Below are positions 55,629-64,000 of a DNA stretch of 64,000 nucleotides, piece by piece. Under the pieces are notes generated by a model, which was not told the DNA's origin, ran no database searches, and was given only the letters and a program-made list of their open reading frames with translations. This DNA is from Citrobacter telavivensis (GTDB taxonomy: Bacteria; Pseudomonadota; Gammaproteobacteria; Enterobacterales; Enterobacteriaceae). Each line of letters begins with the position of its first letter. Within the stretch, counting starts at the first letter, position 1. The stretch is from the NCBI GenBank assembly GCA_009363175.1, contig CP045205.1:2542001-2606000 (forward strand), written 5' to 3'. A program made the translations under genes and the position numbers.

Positions 55629-56546
55629 ATGAACTTCAGACGATTGAAATATTTCGTGAAAATTGTCGATATTGGTAGCCTGACGCAGGCCGCTGAAGTA
55701 TTGCACATCGCACAACCCGCGCTGAGTCAGCAGGTTGCCACACTGGAAGGTGAGCTCAATCAGCAACTGTTAATTCGCACCAAACGAGGTGTGACGCCCA
55801 CTGAAGCAGGAAAAATTCTCTACACGCATGCGCGGACGATCCTTCGTCAGTGCGAACAGGCACAGTTAGCCGTCTATAACGTTGGACAGACCTTAACGGG
55901 GCAGGTGTCGATTGGTCTTGCGCCGGGGACGGCTGCGTCGTCGGTCACCATGCCGCTCTTGCAGGCGGTGCGGGCAGAATTGCCCGAAGTGCTGGTGTAT
56001 CTGCATGAAAACAGCGGTGCCGTACTGAACGATAAACTGCTGAATGGTCAACTGGATATGGCGGTGCTCTATGAGCGTTCCCCGCTGGCAGGTATTACCA
56101 GTCAACCTCTGTTAAAAGAAGACCTCTTCCTTGTCGGCACCCGTGACTGCCCTGGGCAGAGCGTGGATCTTACCGCTGTCGCACAGATGAATCTTTTTCT
56201 CCCTCGCGACTACAGCGCAGTCCGTTTGCGGGTCGATGAAGCCTTCTCGCTGCGTCGTTTAACGGCGAAAGTCATTGGCGAAATTGAGTCGATAGCCACG
56301 CTGACCGCGGCGATTGCCAGCGGCATGGGCGTGACGGTGTTGCCGGAATCCGCCGCGCGTTCCCTGTGTGGCGCGGCGAATGGCTGGATGGCGCGAATTA
56401 CCTCGCCGTCGATGAGTCTGTCGCTGTCGCTGAATATGTCGGCAAGGGGGAGTTTGTCGCCACAGGCACAGGCGGTGAAAGAGATCCTGATGTCGCTGGT
56501 CAGCAGCCCAGCGTTGGATAACCGCGAGTTGCAGTTGGTCAGCTAA
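55629..56546 (+). CDS. nac: Nitrogen assimilation control LysR regulator Nac
   Basis: A 305-residue LysR regulator. The start ATG at 55629 follows CAGGAGGCAAA and gives exactly the known Nac length; the frame is open to 55365 but that part overlaps promoter elements. The N-terminus MNFRRLKYFVKIVDIGSLTQAAEVL is typical of Nac. It links RpoN/NtrC control to sigma-70 genes in nitrogen limitation. It sits with cbl downstream, as in E. coli, and is expressed from the sigma-54 promoter. Core genome. Confidence 0.95.
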   Translation: MNFRRLKYFVKIVDIGSLTQAAEVLHIAQPALSQQVATLEGELNQQLLIRTKRGVTPTEAGKILYTHARTILRQCEQAQLAVYNVGQTLTGQVSIGLAPGTAASSVTMPLLQAVRAELPEVLVYLHENSGAVLNDKLLNGQLDMAVLYERSPLAGITSQPLLKEDLFLVGTRDCPGQSVDLTAVAQMNLFLPRDYSAVRLRVDEAFSLRRLTAKVIGEIESIATLTAAIASGMGVTVLPESAARSLCGAANGWMARITSPSMSLSLSLNMSARGSLSPQAQAVKEILMSLVSSPALDNRELQLVS

Positions 56547-56647
56547 GCGTTATTCCATGATGGAATAAGATACGGGTTTTTATTATTTGTTATGCCGGAC
56601 ATCAGACTCTAACAATAGCAGCATGTCTGATGTATCCGGAGCAACGA

Positions 56648-57598
56648 GTGAATTTCCAGCAGCTTAAAATTATCCGTGAGGCAGCACGTCAGGATTACAA
56701 CCTGACGGAAGTCGCCAATATGCTCTTTACCTCGCAGTCAGGGGTAAGTCGGCATATTCGTGAGTTAGAAGATGAGCTTGGGATCGAGATATTTATCCGT
56801 CGGGGTAAACGTCTGCTTGGAATGACTGAACCAGGTAAGGCGCTGCTGGTCATTGCCGAGCGCATTCTCAATGAAGCCAGTAACGTACGGCGACTGGCGG
56901 ATTTGTTCACCAATGACACCTCTGGCGTGTTAACCATCGCCACGACGCACACGCAGGCACGCTACAGCCTGCCGGGTGTCATTAAAGCCTTCCGCGAATT
57001 GTTCCCGGAAGTCCGTCTGGAATTAATCCAGGGGACGCCGCAGGAAATAGAGACGTTACTGCAAAATGGCGGGGCGGATATTGGTATCGCCAGTGAGCGC
57101 CTGAGCAACGATCCTCTGTTGGTCGCATTCCCCTGGTTCCGCTGGCATCATAGCCTGTTAGTGCCGCACAATCATCCGTTGAGCCAGGTTTCGCCGGTGA
57201 CGCTGGAGTCGATAGCCCACTGGCCGTTGATCACCTATCGACAAGGGATCACAGGACGTTCCCGCATTGATGAAGCCTTTGCACGCAAGGGGTTGCTGCC
57301 TGATATTGTCCTCAGCGCGCAGGATTCTGATGTGATTAAAACCTATGTCGCGTTAGGACTGGGGATTGGTCTGGTGGCGGAGCAATCCAGCGGTGAACAG
57401 GAAGAGGGGACGCTGACGCGTCTGGATACCCGGCATCTGTTTGACGCTAACACCGTCTGGCTGGGACTGAAACGTGGGCAACTCCAACGCAACTATGTCT
57501 GGCGGTTTATCGAACTCTGTAATGCGGGACTGTCCGTGGAGGATATAAAGCGACAGGTGATGGAGCCTGATGACGTCGCAATTGATTATCAGATATAA
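56648..57598 (+). CDS. cbl: CysB-like LysR regulator Cbl
   Basis: A 316-residue activator of sulfonate and alkylsulfatase use genes (ssu, tau) during sulfate limitation. I use the GTG at 56648 (VNFQQLKIIREAARQD), which has GGAG upstream and gives the E. coli length; a frame from 56630 (MYPEQRVNF) is also open. The HTH (NLTEVANMLFTSQSGVSRHI) and CysB-like effector domain (TTHTQARYSLP, TGRSRIDEAFARKGL) are intact. It follows nac by about 100 bp, probably in one unit. Core genome. Confidence 0.95.
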   Translation: MNFQQLKIIREAARQDYNLTEVANMLFTSQSGVSRHIRELEDELGIEIFIRRGKRLLGMTEPGKALLVIAERILNEASNVRRLADLFTNDTSGVLTIATTHTQARYSLPGVIKAFRELFPEVRLELIQGTPQEIETLLQNGGADIGIASERLSNDPLLVAFPWFRWHHSLLVPHNHPLSQVSPVTLESIAHWPLITYRQGITGRSRIDEAFARKGLLPDIVLSAQDSDVIKTYVALGLGIGLVAEQSSGEQEEGTLTRLDTRHLFDANTVWLGLKRGQLQRNYVWRFIELCNAGLSVEDIKRQVMEPDDVAIDYQI

Positions 57599-57599
57599 G

Positions 57600-57630
57600 C
57601 AAAAAGCCCGCTAAAAAGCGGGCTTCTTTA
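57600..57630. terminator. Terminator after cbl
   Basis: AGCCCGCT / AGCGGGCT stem with A- and T-rich flanks, the same element as after ldtA, in front of a tRNA-Asn 3'-end fragment. Confidence 0.88.
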
Positions 57631-57634
57631 AATT

Positions 57635-57650
57635 TGGCTCCTCTGACTGG
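57635..57650. other. Attachment site, left edge of island C
   Basis: TGGCTCCTCTGACTGG copies the tRNA-Asn 3' end. About 85 bp to the right are homologous to 9054-9135 (GATCGCCTTTGCCA.TAACTGGC, AAGACCACCAGAATGACCACC). The complete tRNA displaced by this island should lie to the right, beyond the window. Confidence 0.88.
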
Positions 57651-58165
57651 GATCGCCTTTGCCATTAACTGGCTAATAAGTAAGCTAAACTTGAATTGCT
57701 AGTCTGTCAAGACCACCAGAATGACCACCATTTGATTGAATGTCGAATGAGGTCTAATCATCTTAAAAGTTAAGTCTTTGATTTATATATTGTAAATCTA
57801 GGAAAACGATGATGTTATTTTATAAGTATTTGATAAATAATAATTTTTTAATTTTAAGACGAAGCATAAGGTAAGTACTTCACTAAACGAGCATTTTATT
57901 GACAGAAACTATTTGAAATAATGCTGCCCACCAGAAACAACAGAAGTTCTCTGTGTAACACGAGATACCCACCAGATGAACAGCTATTGTTTTTAATTGC
58001 ATGTTTTTTAAATGATTTTCTCGCCATGTAACATCCTCAGGTGCGATCATAAAGTTTGGTCTAAATGATTTTCTTGAGTAGAATAAGAGGAACTATTCTT
58101 GTCAACTTTATGTCATTGAATAACAAATCTAATAATAACAATTAGTTAGGTTGTGTATGTGACGA
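57651..58165. other. Island C left end, AT-rich leader
   Basis: 515 bp without a gene: the att-proximal repeat (to about 57735) and then very AT-rich DNA with stop codons in all frames. It must contain the promoter of the following operon. I could not point to its boxes. Confidence 0.5.
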
Positions 58166-59242
58166 ATGGATACTAAATTGATTGCAATAGATTTCTTTTG
58201 TGGATGTGGGGGAGCTAGCGAAGGGCTACGTCAGGCCGGTTTTGACGTTGTTCTTGGCATTGATGTAGATCAGCAGGCCTCAGAAACATACAAAGCTAAC
58301 TTCCCTGATGCTGATTTCATCTTCGATGATATCAGAAATGTAACTGTTGAAAGGGTTGCGAACTCTATAGCATTCAAAAGTGCAGATGGTTTGCTTTTAA
58401 GTGCCTGCGCCCCTTGCCAACCTTTCTCACAGCAAAACAAATATAAAAACAAAGATGATGAAAGGATTTGCCTCCTAGACGAAACTCACCGCTTCGTTTC
58501 AAGACTTTTACCAGAATATATTTTATTAGAAAATGTTCCTGGTATACAGAAAATTGATGGTAGTAAAGAAAGTCCTTTCACAAGATTTATTTCTTTGCTT
58601 GATAAGCTAAACTACCACTATGTGTATTTTGTGGCAAATGCTGAAAAATATGGCGTGCCGCAAAGAAGAAAACGGTTTGTTCTTCTGGCTAGTTTGCTAG
58701 GACCAATATCAATACCAGAGCCAACTCATGATATAGAAAATTCACCTGTAAAAACAGTTAGAGAATTTATTGGTGAATATCCAAAACTTGCATCGGGAGA
58801 AGTCGATAAAAATGATGAACTACATCGTTCGGCGATCCTAACTGAGTTGAATTTAGAGAGAATAAAAAATACCCCAGAAGGAGGGGATCGCAGGGACTGG
58901 CCGACCAATTTAATCAACACTTGTCACAAAGATTATACTGGCCATACAGATACCTATGGCAGAATGTCATGGGATAAACCTGCTCCGACCTTGACAACAA
59001 AGTGCAATAGTTATTCGAATGGACGTTTTGGTCACCCAGATATAACACAAAATCGAGCTATAAGTATTAGAGAAGCTTCTCGACTACAAACATTTCCAAA
59101 AAAATATATATTTAAAGGTTCTTTTAATTCGATGGCGAAACAAATTGGAAATGCTGTCCCTTGTGAGTTAGCTCGACAATTTGGACTGCACTTCATTGAG
59201 CATAATGAGGCTTCAAAGAGAGATAATCATGGCAAATTTTAA
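58166..59242 (+). CDS. C5-cytosine DNA methyltransferase of island C
   Basis: A 358-residue DNA (cytosine-5) methyltransferase, different from the one at 13228. Motif I is DFFCGCGGASEGL, motif IV has the catalytic Cys in APCQPFSQ (near residue 88), motif VI is LLENVPG, motif VIII PQRRKRFVLL, motif X QIGNAVPCELA. It leads an operon: its end overlaps the GHKL ATPase start by 14 bp. No restriction endonuclease of known type is visible next to it, so the ATPase and receiver proteins are candidates for the partner function. Confidence 0.9.
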   Translation: MDTKLIAIDFFCGCGGASEGLRQAGFDVVLGIDVDQQASETYKANFPDADFIFDDIRNVTVERVANSIAFKSADGLLLSACAPCQPFSQQNKYKNKDDERICLLDETHRFVSRLLPEYILLENVPGIQKIDGSKESPFTRFISLLDKLNYHYVYFVANAEKYGVPQRRKRFVLLASLLGPISIPEPTHDIENSPVKTVREFIGEYPKLASGEVDKNDELHRSAILTELNLERIKNTPEGGDRRDWPTNLINTCHKDYTGHTDTYGRMSWDKPAPTLTTKCNSYSNGRFGHPDITQNRAISIREASRLQTFPKKYIFKGSFNSMAKQIGNAVPCELARQFGLHFIEHNEASKRDNHGKF

Positions 59243-62204
59243 GACAAGAGCTAGAACCTTAGACTTATTAGGCCGACAACAGATTGCGGGCATCCCTACG
59301 GCCATAAATGAGCTATTAAAAAATGCTCATGATGCTTATGCTGATCATGTTGATATAGATTATTTTCGTAGGAAAAGCCTTTTTATTATCAGAGATGATG
59401 GCGTAGGTATGTCAAGAACTGACTTTGAAAATAGATGGCTTACATTAGGTACTGAGTCGAAAGTTCAACATACAAACGCATCCCTTCCGCCAGTAGATGA
59501 ATCTAAAAAATTTAGACATCAGATGGGGGAGAAAGGTATAGGTCGCCTTGCTATAGCCTCAATAGGTAAACAGGTATTAATAATAACTAAGGCTAAAAAC
59601 ACGAATGAGATAACGGCTGCATTTATTAATTGGCAAATATTTGAACTTCCTGGGTTAAATTTAGATGATATCGTTGTTCCGACCAAAACATTTCAACAAA
59701 TTCCAGATGTCGACCAAGTAAACTCTATGAAGTCTGAGTTACTAGATTCAGTCGATATTTTATTCAGCAAAGATTCTTTAAGTGAAGAAAAATACTTAGA
59801 AATAAAAGAAACCATAACATCCTTTTCTATTTGCCCAAAAACGCTGAGTAAAAAATTAATTCGATTTAGCGCCTTTGATAGTAACGATTCAGGAGGTACG
59901 ATCTTTATCATTTCTCCCGTTGATGAAATTCTGAATTCAGATATCGATGGTGATGGTAATGATAAAGAGGCTACAAAAATAGAAAAAATGTTGATGGGTT
60001 TTCATAATACAATGACGATATCTCATCCTGAACCTTTGTTAGATATCGTATTCAGAGATTATAGAAGTAATGATGATACTTATATTGATATTATTGACAA
60101 AGAGCACTTTTTCACTAGTGAGGATTTTGAACAAGCAGATCATCATTTTCATGGTTTTTTTGACGAATACGGGCAGTTTAAAGGTAACATAAGGATTTAT
60201 CATGATAAAAACTTTGAACATATAGTCAATTGGACTGGAAATAACCTAAATCTAACCAGTTGTGGTCCTTTTGAAATAAACCTTGCTTATGTTCAGGGGG
60301 ATAGAAGGCATTCAATAATGGCTAATGAAGATTATGCCCGAGTTACATCCAAATCTGATAAGTTCGGTGGTTTATATATTTATAAAGATAATATTAGAAT
60401 TTTACCTTATGGTGATTCTGATTATGATTATCTTGAAATTGAAAAAAGACGATCTAAACATGCTGGTTCTGCTTTCTTTTCGTATAGGAGAATGTTTGGA
60501 GTTATAAGTCTTTCGCAAAACGAAAATTTTAGATTAAAAGAAAAGGCTGGGCGTGAAGGGTTTATTGAAGATCAGGCATACAAGCATCTGAGAGATATTC
60601 TTAAAAACTTCTTTATCCAACTGGCGGCTGATTTTTTCCGAGATGATGTAAAAGCGGGCCCAAAAGCAGAAATTTGGGCAACAAAAAGAAATGAATTACT
60701 TTCTTCTCACAAAGCATTAGAGAAACGAGAAAAGCAAGCTAAGCTAAAAAAAGCTAAATTTGAATCTGCTCTTGGCTATTTCTTTGAGCATCATTCAAAT
60801 GGACTAATTGAACAAGATGTAAATAATATTCTGACAGAAAGTGAACATAAGTTTCACAGTGTATACTCAATTAAAGATCCTGACATAGCCAGTCAGAAAA
60901 TAATTGATGTTGAATCCCAGACTAGAGAAGAGATTAATGCATATAAACGCTCTATTATTGTCCCAACCCCTAGGGGGTTTTTAATTAGAGGAGAGCTGAA
61001 AGAAGATTATAATACATATCTAACGACCTTGCAGGAGTTAGAGGGTACATGTTTTCAGCCAGCCATCGAAAAAATTGATCAATTAGTTGATAAAGCAATT
61101 AATGATTATCAAATAAAAATAAGCAAACGTAAGCGTTTAGAACAGGCGGTTGATTTTATTTCTGTTGAAGCAAGGAAAGTCAATGCTGAAAAAAGAAAAA
61201 GCACAGAACAAGTTGTTCTGGATATAAACAAAAGAGTTAAAGAGTTAACATCAGATTTAATGATTGATTTAGATAACCAAATCCGCATTGTAAAAGACAA
61301 ATTTAAACACATATCTATAGAAAGTGAATCTGATATTGATTTAGTTGCTAAACGAAATGAATTAGCAGCAGAAATTACCAATGTCAGCGAAAGAAATACA
61401 AATATTTTAGATACTATCATCAGACAACTTGAGGGTGTTTATTGGGAGAAAGATGAAGATAATAATTATATAACCAGTGAACTAATAACCGAAGTGCTTG
61501 GTGAAGAAGTTGATGCTTTGAGAGAAAAAATTCATGCTGATGTTGAGTTGAGTCAGCTTGGTTTAGCTGTGAGTATCATTCATCATGAATTTAATAGTAC
61601 TGTAAGATCGATAAGAACTAGTCTTAAAGATTTAAAGGCTTGGAGCGATGTCAATGAAGATCTTGAAGGTGTCTATAAGAATATTAAGATTAACTTCGAG
61701 CATTTAGATGGTTATCTCAATCTCTTTACCCCATTAAATAGAAGATTACAGAGGAAAAGAGAAGAAATTAAACTTCTTGAAATTAAATCATTCTTAATCG
61801 ATTTGTTTAAAAATAGAATGGATAGGCATAATATTTCTTTCAAACATACAAAGGGATACTCAAAGGGTAAACTTTATGGTTTCCGCTCATCCTTTTATCC
61901 AGTTTTCGTAAACGTAATCGATAATGCAATTTATTGGCTAAATGAAAGTAATAGTAGCGACAAAACTATAAGATTACACGCCGATGATAACGGCAATGTC
62001 TATATATCTAATAATGGACCAATCGTTGATTATCGTGATAAAGACAGAATATTTAGCCTGGGTTTTTCAAGAAAATATAATGGTCGGGGAATGGGGTTGC
62101 ATATCAGCAATGAAGTTCTGGAGTCGATAGGTTATAAATTGACGTTAGATGAACCAAGAGAGGGTTCAACTGTTACATTTAAAATTTCCATGGTGGAAAA
62201 ATAA
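59229..62204 (+). CDS. Protein with two GHKL ATPase regions (MORC/MutL-like and histidine-kinase-like)
   Basis: A 991-residue protein. Start at 59229 (MANFKTRARTLDLLG) inside the end of the methyltransferase gene; a frame to 59181 is open. N-terminal GHKL ATPase: N-box NELLKNAHDA (27-36), DDGVGM (56-61), GEKGIGRLA (100-108), as in MutL/MORC/Hsp90-type proteins. A long charged coiled region spans about 480-760. The C-terminal part looks like a histidine kinase core: H-box-like SIIHHEFNST (about 782-790), N-box NVIDNAIYW (about 895-903), DG-less loop, and GRGMGLHIS (about 951-959). Two such modules in one chain are unusual. The operon with a methyltransferase and a receiver protein suggests a defence system. 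Confidence 0.8.
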   Translation: MANFKTRARTLDLLGRQQIAGIPTAINELLKNAHDAYADHVDIDYFRRKSLFIIRDDGVGMSRTDFENRWLTLGTESKVQHTNASLPPVDESKKFRHQMGEKGIGRLAIASIGKQVLIITKAKNTNEITAAFINWQIFELPGLNLDDIVVPTKTFQQIPDVDQVNSMKSELLDSVDILFSKDSLSEEKYLEIKETITSFSICPKTLSKKLIRFSAFDSNDSGGTIFIISPVDEILNSDIDGDGNDKEATKIEKMLMGFHNTMTISHPEPLLDIVFRDYRSNDDTYIDIIDKEHFFTSEDFEQADHHFHGFFDEYGQFKGNIRIYHDKNFEHIVNWTGNNLNLTSCGPFEINLAYVQGDRRHSIMANEDYARVTSKSDKFGGLYIYKDNIRILPYGDSDYDYLEIEKRRSKHAGSAFFSYRRMFGVISLSQNENFRLKEKAGREGFIEDQAYKHLRDILKNFFIQLAADFFRDDVKAGPKAEIWATKRNELLSSHKALEKREKQAKLKKAKFESALGYFFEHHSNGLIEQDVNNILTESEHKFHSVYSIKDPDIASQKIIDVESQTREEINAYKRSIIVPTPRGFLIRGELKEDYNTYLTTLQELEGTCFQPAIEKIDQLVDKAINDYQIKISKRKRLEQAVDFISVEARKVNAEKRKSTEQVVLDINKRVKELTSDLMIDLDNQIRIVKDKFKHISIESESDIDLVAKRNELAAEITNVSERNTNILDTIIRQLEGVYWEKDEDNNYITSELITEVLGEEVDALREKIHADVELSQLGLAVSIIHHEFNSTVRSIRTSLKDLKAWSDVNEDLEGVYKNIKINFEHLDGYLNLFTPLNRRLQRKREEIKLLEIKSFLIDLFKNRMDRHNISFKHTKGYSKGKLYGFRSSFYPVFVNVIDNAIYWLNESNSSDKTIRLHADDNGNVYISNNGPIVDYRDKDRIFSLGFSRKYNGRGMGLHISNEVLESIGYKLTLDEPREGSTVTFKISMVEK

Positions 62205-62205
62205 A

Positions 62206-63855
62206 ATGAAAACATTCAATGAATTTTCAACAGCAGTTACTGATCATTTTATTCAGAATATTATCTTCATTGATGATAAAGCATATAATAGCAATGGCCC
62301 AAAAGATCAGCATGAATTTGATGCACAAGAAGTCACAAAAATATTTTCTAAGAAGGGAAAAATTTGTGCTGTCTATAAACCTCAGTTAGTTAGCGATCTG
62401 GAATACTTAACTTCAATTGCGAACAAGTCTGATGTAACAATACTTGATTGGCAGATAGTGCTTGATGAGGAACCAGCAGAAAATGATTCACAAAATGATG
62501 AAGAAGATGCTGAGGAGGATGATGTAAGAGGCGTGTACACGAAGAAAATTATCACATCTCTTCTTGGTGATATTGATAATCAACACTGTATAAAATTGAT
62601 CCTAATTTATACTGGTGAGGTCGATCTCCCTAACATTGCATCAGAAATTAATGCGGCACTTAATGAAAAAAACATTTCTGGTTTCAGCATTAATCAAGAT
62701 GATCCATGCACTGTTATGTCTAATAATTGTAAAATTATGGTCATATCAAAAGCAAATGGAGGAGTCGGTCGAGCTCAACATTTACCAGAATTGGCTAATA
62801 AAACAAAGAGTTATGAAGAATTACCTGATTTCATATCATTACAATTTACGGAAATGACAAGTGGGTTACTTTCCAATTTCGCAATGGAATCTCTTGCTGA
62901 AATTAGAAGGAACTTTCATCATATTTTGACTCTCTTTTCTAAGGAGTTAGACGCAGCTTATTTAGCGCATCAAACTTTGTTACCTAACTCTTTTGATGCA
63001 AATGAACTGTTAGTCCAGCTGCTGAGCGATACCTTTTCATCCATTATTAGATATAGAAGCCTAAATCAATTTTTGAATGAAGAAAAAGTCAAGTTATGGC
63101 TTGAACAGAATATTGAAGATGGAATAAAGCCATTCTATAAGGACGATGGTACTCCAGACAATGTTTTTTACCAAAGAAATGCGGACATGTTATTGAGGTT
63201 ATTGCGGTCTGATTCCGATGTTAATAATAAATTTTCTAGTTCTTTAATCAGCAGCGATGGGCAACAACTATCAACAAAAAAAATCGGTATTCTAATAAAA
63301 AAATATGCCACAACCTTGTTTGCGGAATTTGATAAGACAGAAGAAATTAATAAAAATTTTGCAAAGTTATGCTACCATAGAAGTGCAATTTTTTCGCCTC
63401 ATCATCTTCCATTTTTATCACTGGGTACGGTTGTTAAAAGCACTCTCGATAATGGGTGTTATTATATTTGCATTCAACAAAGATGTGATTCTGTAAGAAT
63501 TCAAGAGGGAGAGATGCGTCGCTTTCTTTTTATTTCATTAGACGAGGTTAATGATGGTGGGTTTAACTTTTTAACCCCTAATGGTATTAAACTTAAAATT
63601 GATAAGTCTACATATTCTCTACGAACAGTTAAGTTTTCGGGAACTAATGGTTTCGCTCTTGCAACAAGATGTGAAATTGATAACAAAAAATATTTTGAAC
63701 CATCTTATTACTCCAATGAAAAAGAACATTCCGAGAGGTTTGAGTTTATCATTGAGCTGAAAGAACTTTACGCTCAGCGCATAGTTGAGGAATATAGTTC
63801 GAGTCTATCTCGTGTCGGTCTTGATGAACCCGAATGGGTTCGGCGGTTGAACTAG
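62206..63855 (+). CDS. Atypical response-receiver protein with unknown C-terminal domain
   Basis: A 549-residue protein, start at 62206, one base after the ATPase stop; the frame is open to 62149. Residues about 15-185 look like a diverged receiver domain: acidic pair D23-D24 (FIDDKA), candidate phospho-acceptor D81 (VTILDWQI), T136 (LIYTGE) and K182 (MVISKANGG), with an acidic insertion of about 20 residues (87-106). The C-terminal 350 residues are mostly helical with no motif I know. As partner of a histidine-kinase-like ATPase region encoded just upstream, it is the likely output protein. Only 145 bp of the window follow, so the operon may continue. Confidence 0.7.
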   Translation: MKTFNEFSTAVTDHFIQNIIFIDDKAYNSNGPKDQHEFDAQEVTKIFSKKGKICAVYKPQLVSDLEYLTSIANKSDVTILDWQIVLDEEPAENDSQNDEEDAEEDDVRGVYTKKIITSLLGDIDNQHCIKLILIYTGEVDLPNIASEINAALNEKNISGFSINQDDPCTVMSNNCKIMVISKANGGVGRAQHLPELANKTKSYEELPDFISLQFTEMTSGLLSNFAMESLAEIRRNFHHILTLFSKELDAAYLAHQTLLPNSFDANELLVQLLSDTFSSIIRYRSLNQFLNEEKVKLWLEQNIEDGIKPFYKDDGTPDNVFYQRNADMLLRLLRSDSDVNNKFSSSLISSDGQQLSTKKIGILIKKYATTLFAEFDKTEEINKNFAKLCYHRSAIFSPHHLPFLSLGTVVKSTLDNGCYYICIQQRCDSVRIQEGEMRRFLFISLDEVNDGGFNFLTPNGIKLKIDKSTYSLRTVKFSGTNGFALATRCEIDNKKYFEPSYYSNEKEHSERFEFIIELKELYAQRIVEEYSSSLSRVGLDEPEWVRRLN

Positions 63856-64000
63856 ATATTTATGCCATAAATGTATTTTTTAGATGTTATATGACAGTTT
63901 CCAGTGTGCAATAAAAGGGAACTGTCAGTATTATTTTTATATATAATGGTTGTTGGCAGAAAATATGTTTCTGGTAAAAGGTAATTAAGTAACCTTCTTG
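63856..64000. other. End of window after the receiver gene
   Basis: 145 bp with no gene and no clear terminator. Confidence 0.4.

Noticed and set aside
1..64000. CRISPR array
   Set aside because: No regularly spaced short repeats were seen. The recurring short sequences are tRNA 3' ends and terminators.

Overview
The window is chromosomal DNA of an enterobacterium close to Escherichia, Salmonella and Citrobacter; Citrobacter is my best guess, but the sequence does not settle the species. The evidence is a set of near-identical core genes (ldtA, yeeO, amn, shiA, nac, cbl) around three intact tRNA-Asn genes. The tRNA-Asn loci have acted as island attachment sites, and almost everything between shiA and nac (about 6.0-55.2 kb) and after cbl (from about 57.65 kb) is acquired.

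Layout. (1) 1-6.0 kb is core: ldtA, tRNA-Asn, yeeO (flavin exporter), tRNA-Asn, amn, shiA. (2) 6.02-9.05 kb is a small, decayed island A between two copies of the tRNA 3' end. It holds a frameshifted LysR gene, a RidA-like protein, a quinone-oxidoreductase-like enzyme and an integrase remnant. (3) 9.05-55.24 kb is island B, an integrative conjugative element (ICE) ending in a full tyrosine integrase next to the third tRNA-Asn. Its cargo begins with a two-gene unit (zinc-ribbon YejK/NdpA-like protein plus membrane protein), an IS3-family remnant, and a Druantia type II-like defence operon (C5 methyltransferase, two large unknown proteins, a 1998-residue helicase with DUF1998, and a Cas4/RecB-like nuclease). 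The druG-like gene is split by an intact 768-bp IS1 with a 9-bp target duplication. After ardC come mobC, mobB, a palindrome-rich oriT-like region and a complete VirB1-B11 type IV secretion system with regulators (TraR/DksA zinc finger, DUF2857, AlpA). (4) At the integrase end of the ICE, 46.6-53.6 kb carries a compact metabolite cluster: 5-aminolevulinate synthase-like enzyme, GNAT acetyltransferase, Gfo/Idh/MocA oxidoreductase, asparagine-synthetase-like amidotransferase and MFS exporter in one tightly coupled operon, with a divergent MmyB-type regulator. (5) 55.2-57.6 kb is core again: tRNA-Asn, nac with a sigma-54 promoter, cbl. (6) From 57.65 kb a third island C starts with a C5 methyltransferase, a 991-residue protein with two separate GHKL ATPase regions, and a protein with an atypical response-receiver domain.

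How the parts fit. The ICE core would move the DNA. ArdC would protect it from host restriction on entry. Druantia, the NdpA-like pair and the methyltransferase/GHKL/receiver operon look like defence cargo. The ALA-synthase cluster looks like production and export of an ALA-related antimetabolite: enterobacteria make ALA from glutamyl-tRNA, so an ALA synthase is not needed for haem. The gene content suggests a compound like alaremycin (acid) or primocarcin (amide). This is an inference and the strongest candidate for an undescribed system here. The methyltransferase/GHKL/receiver operon is the second.

Limits: all assignments come from reading sequence and remembered family features. No searches were run.
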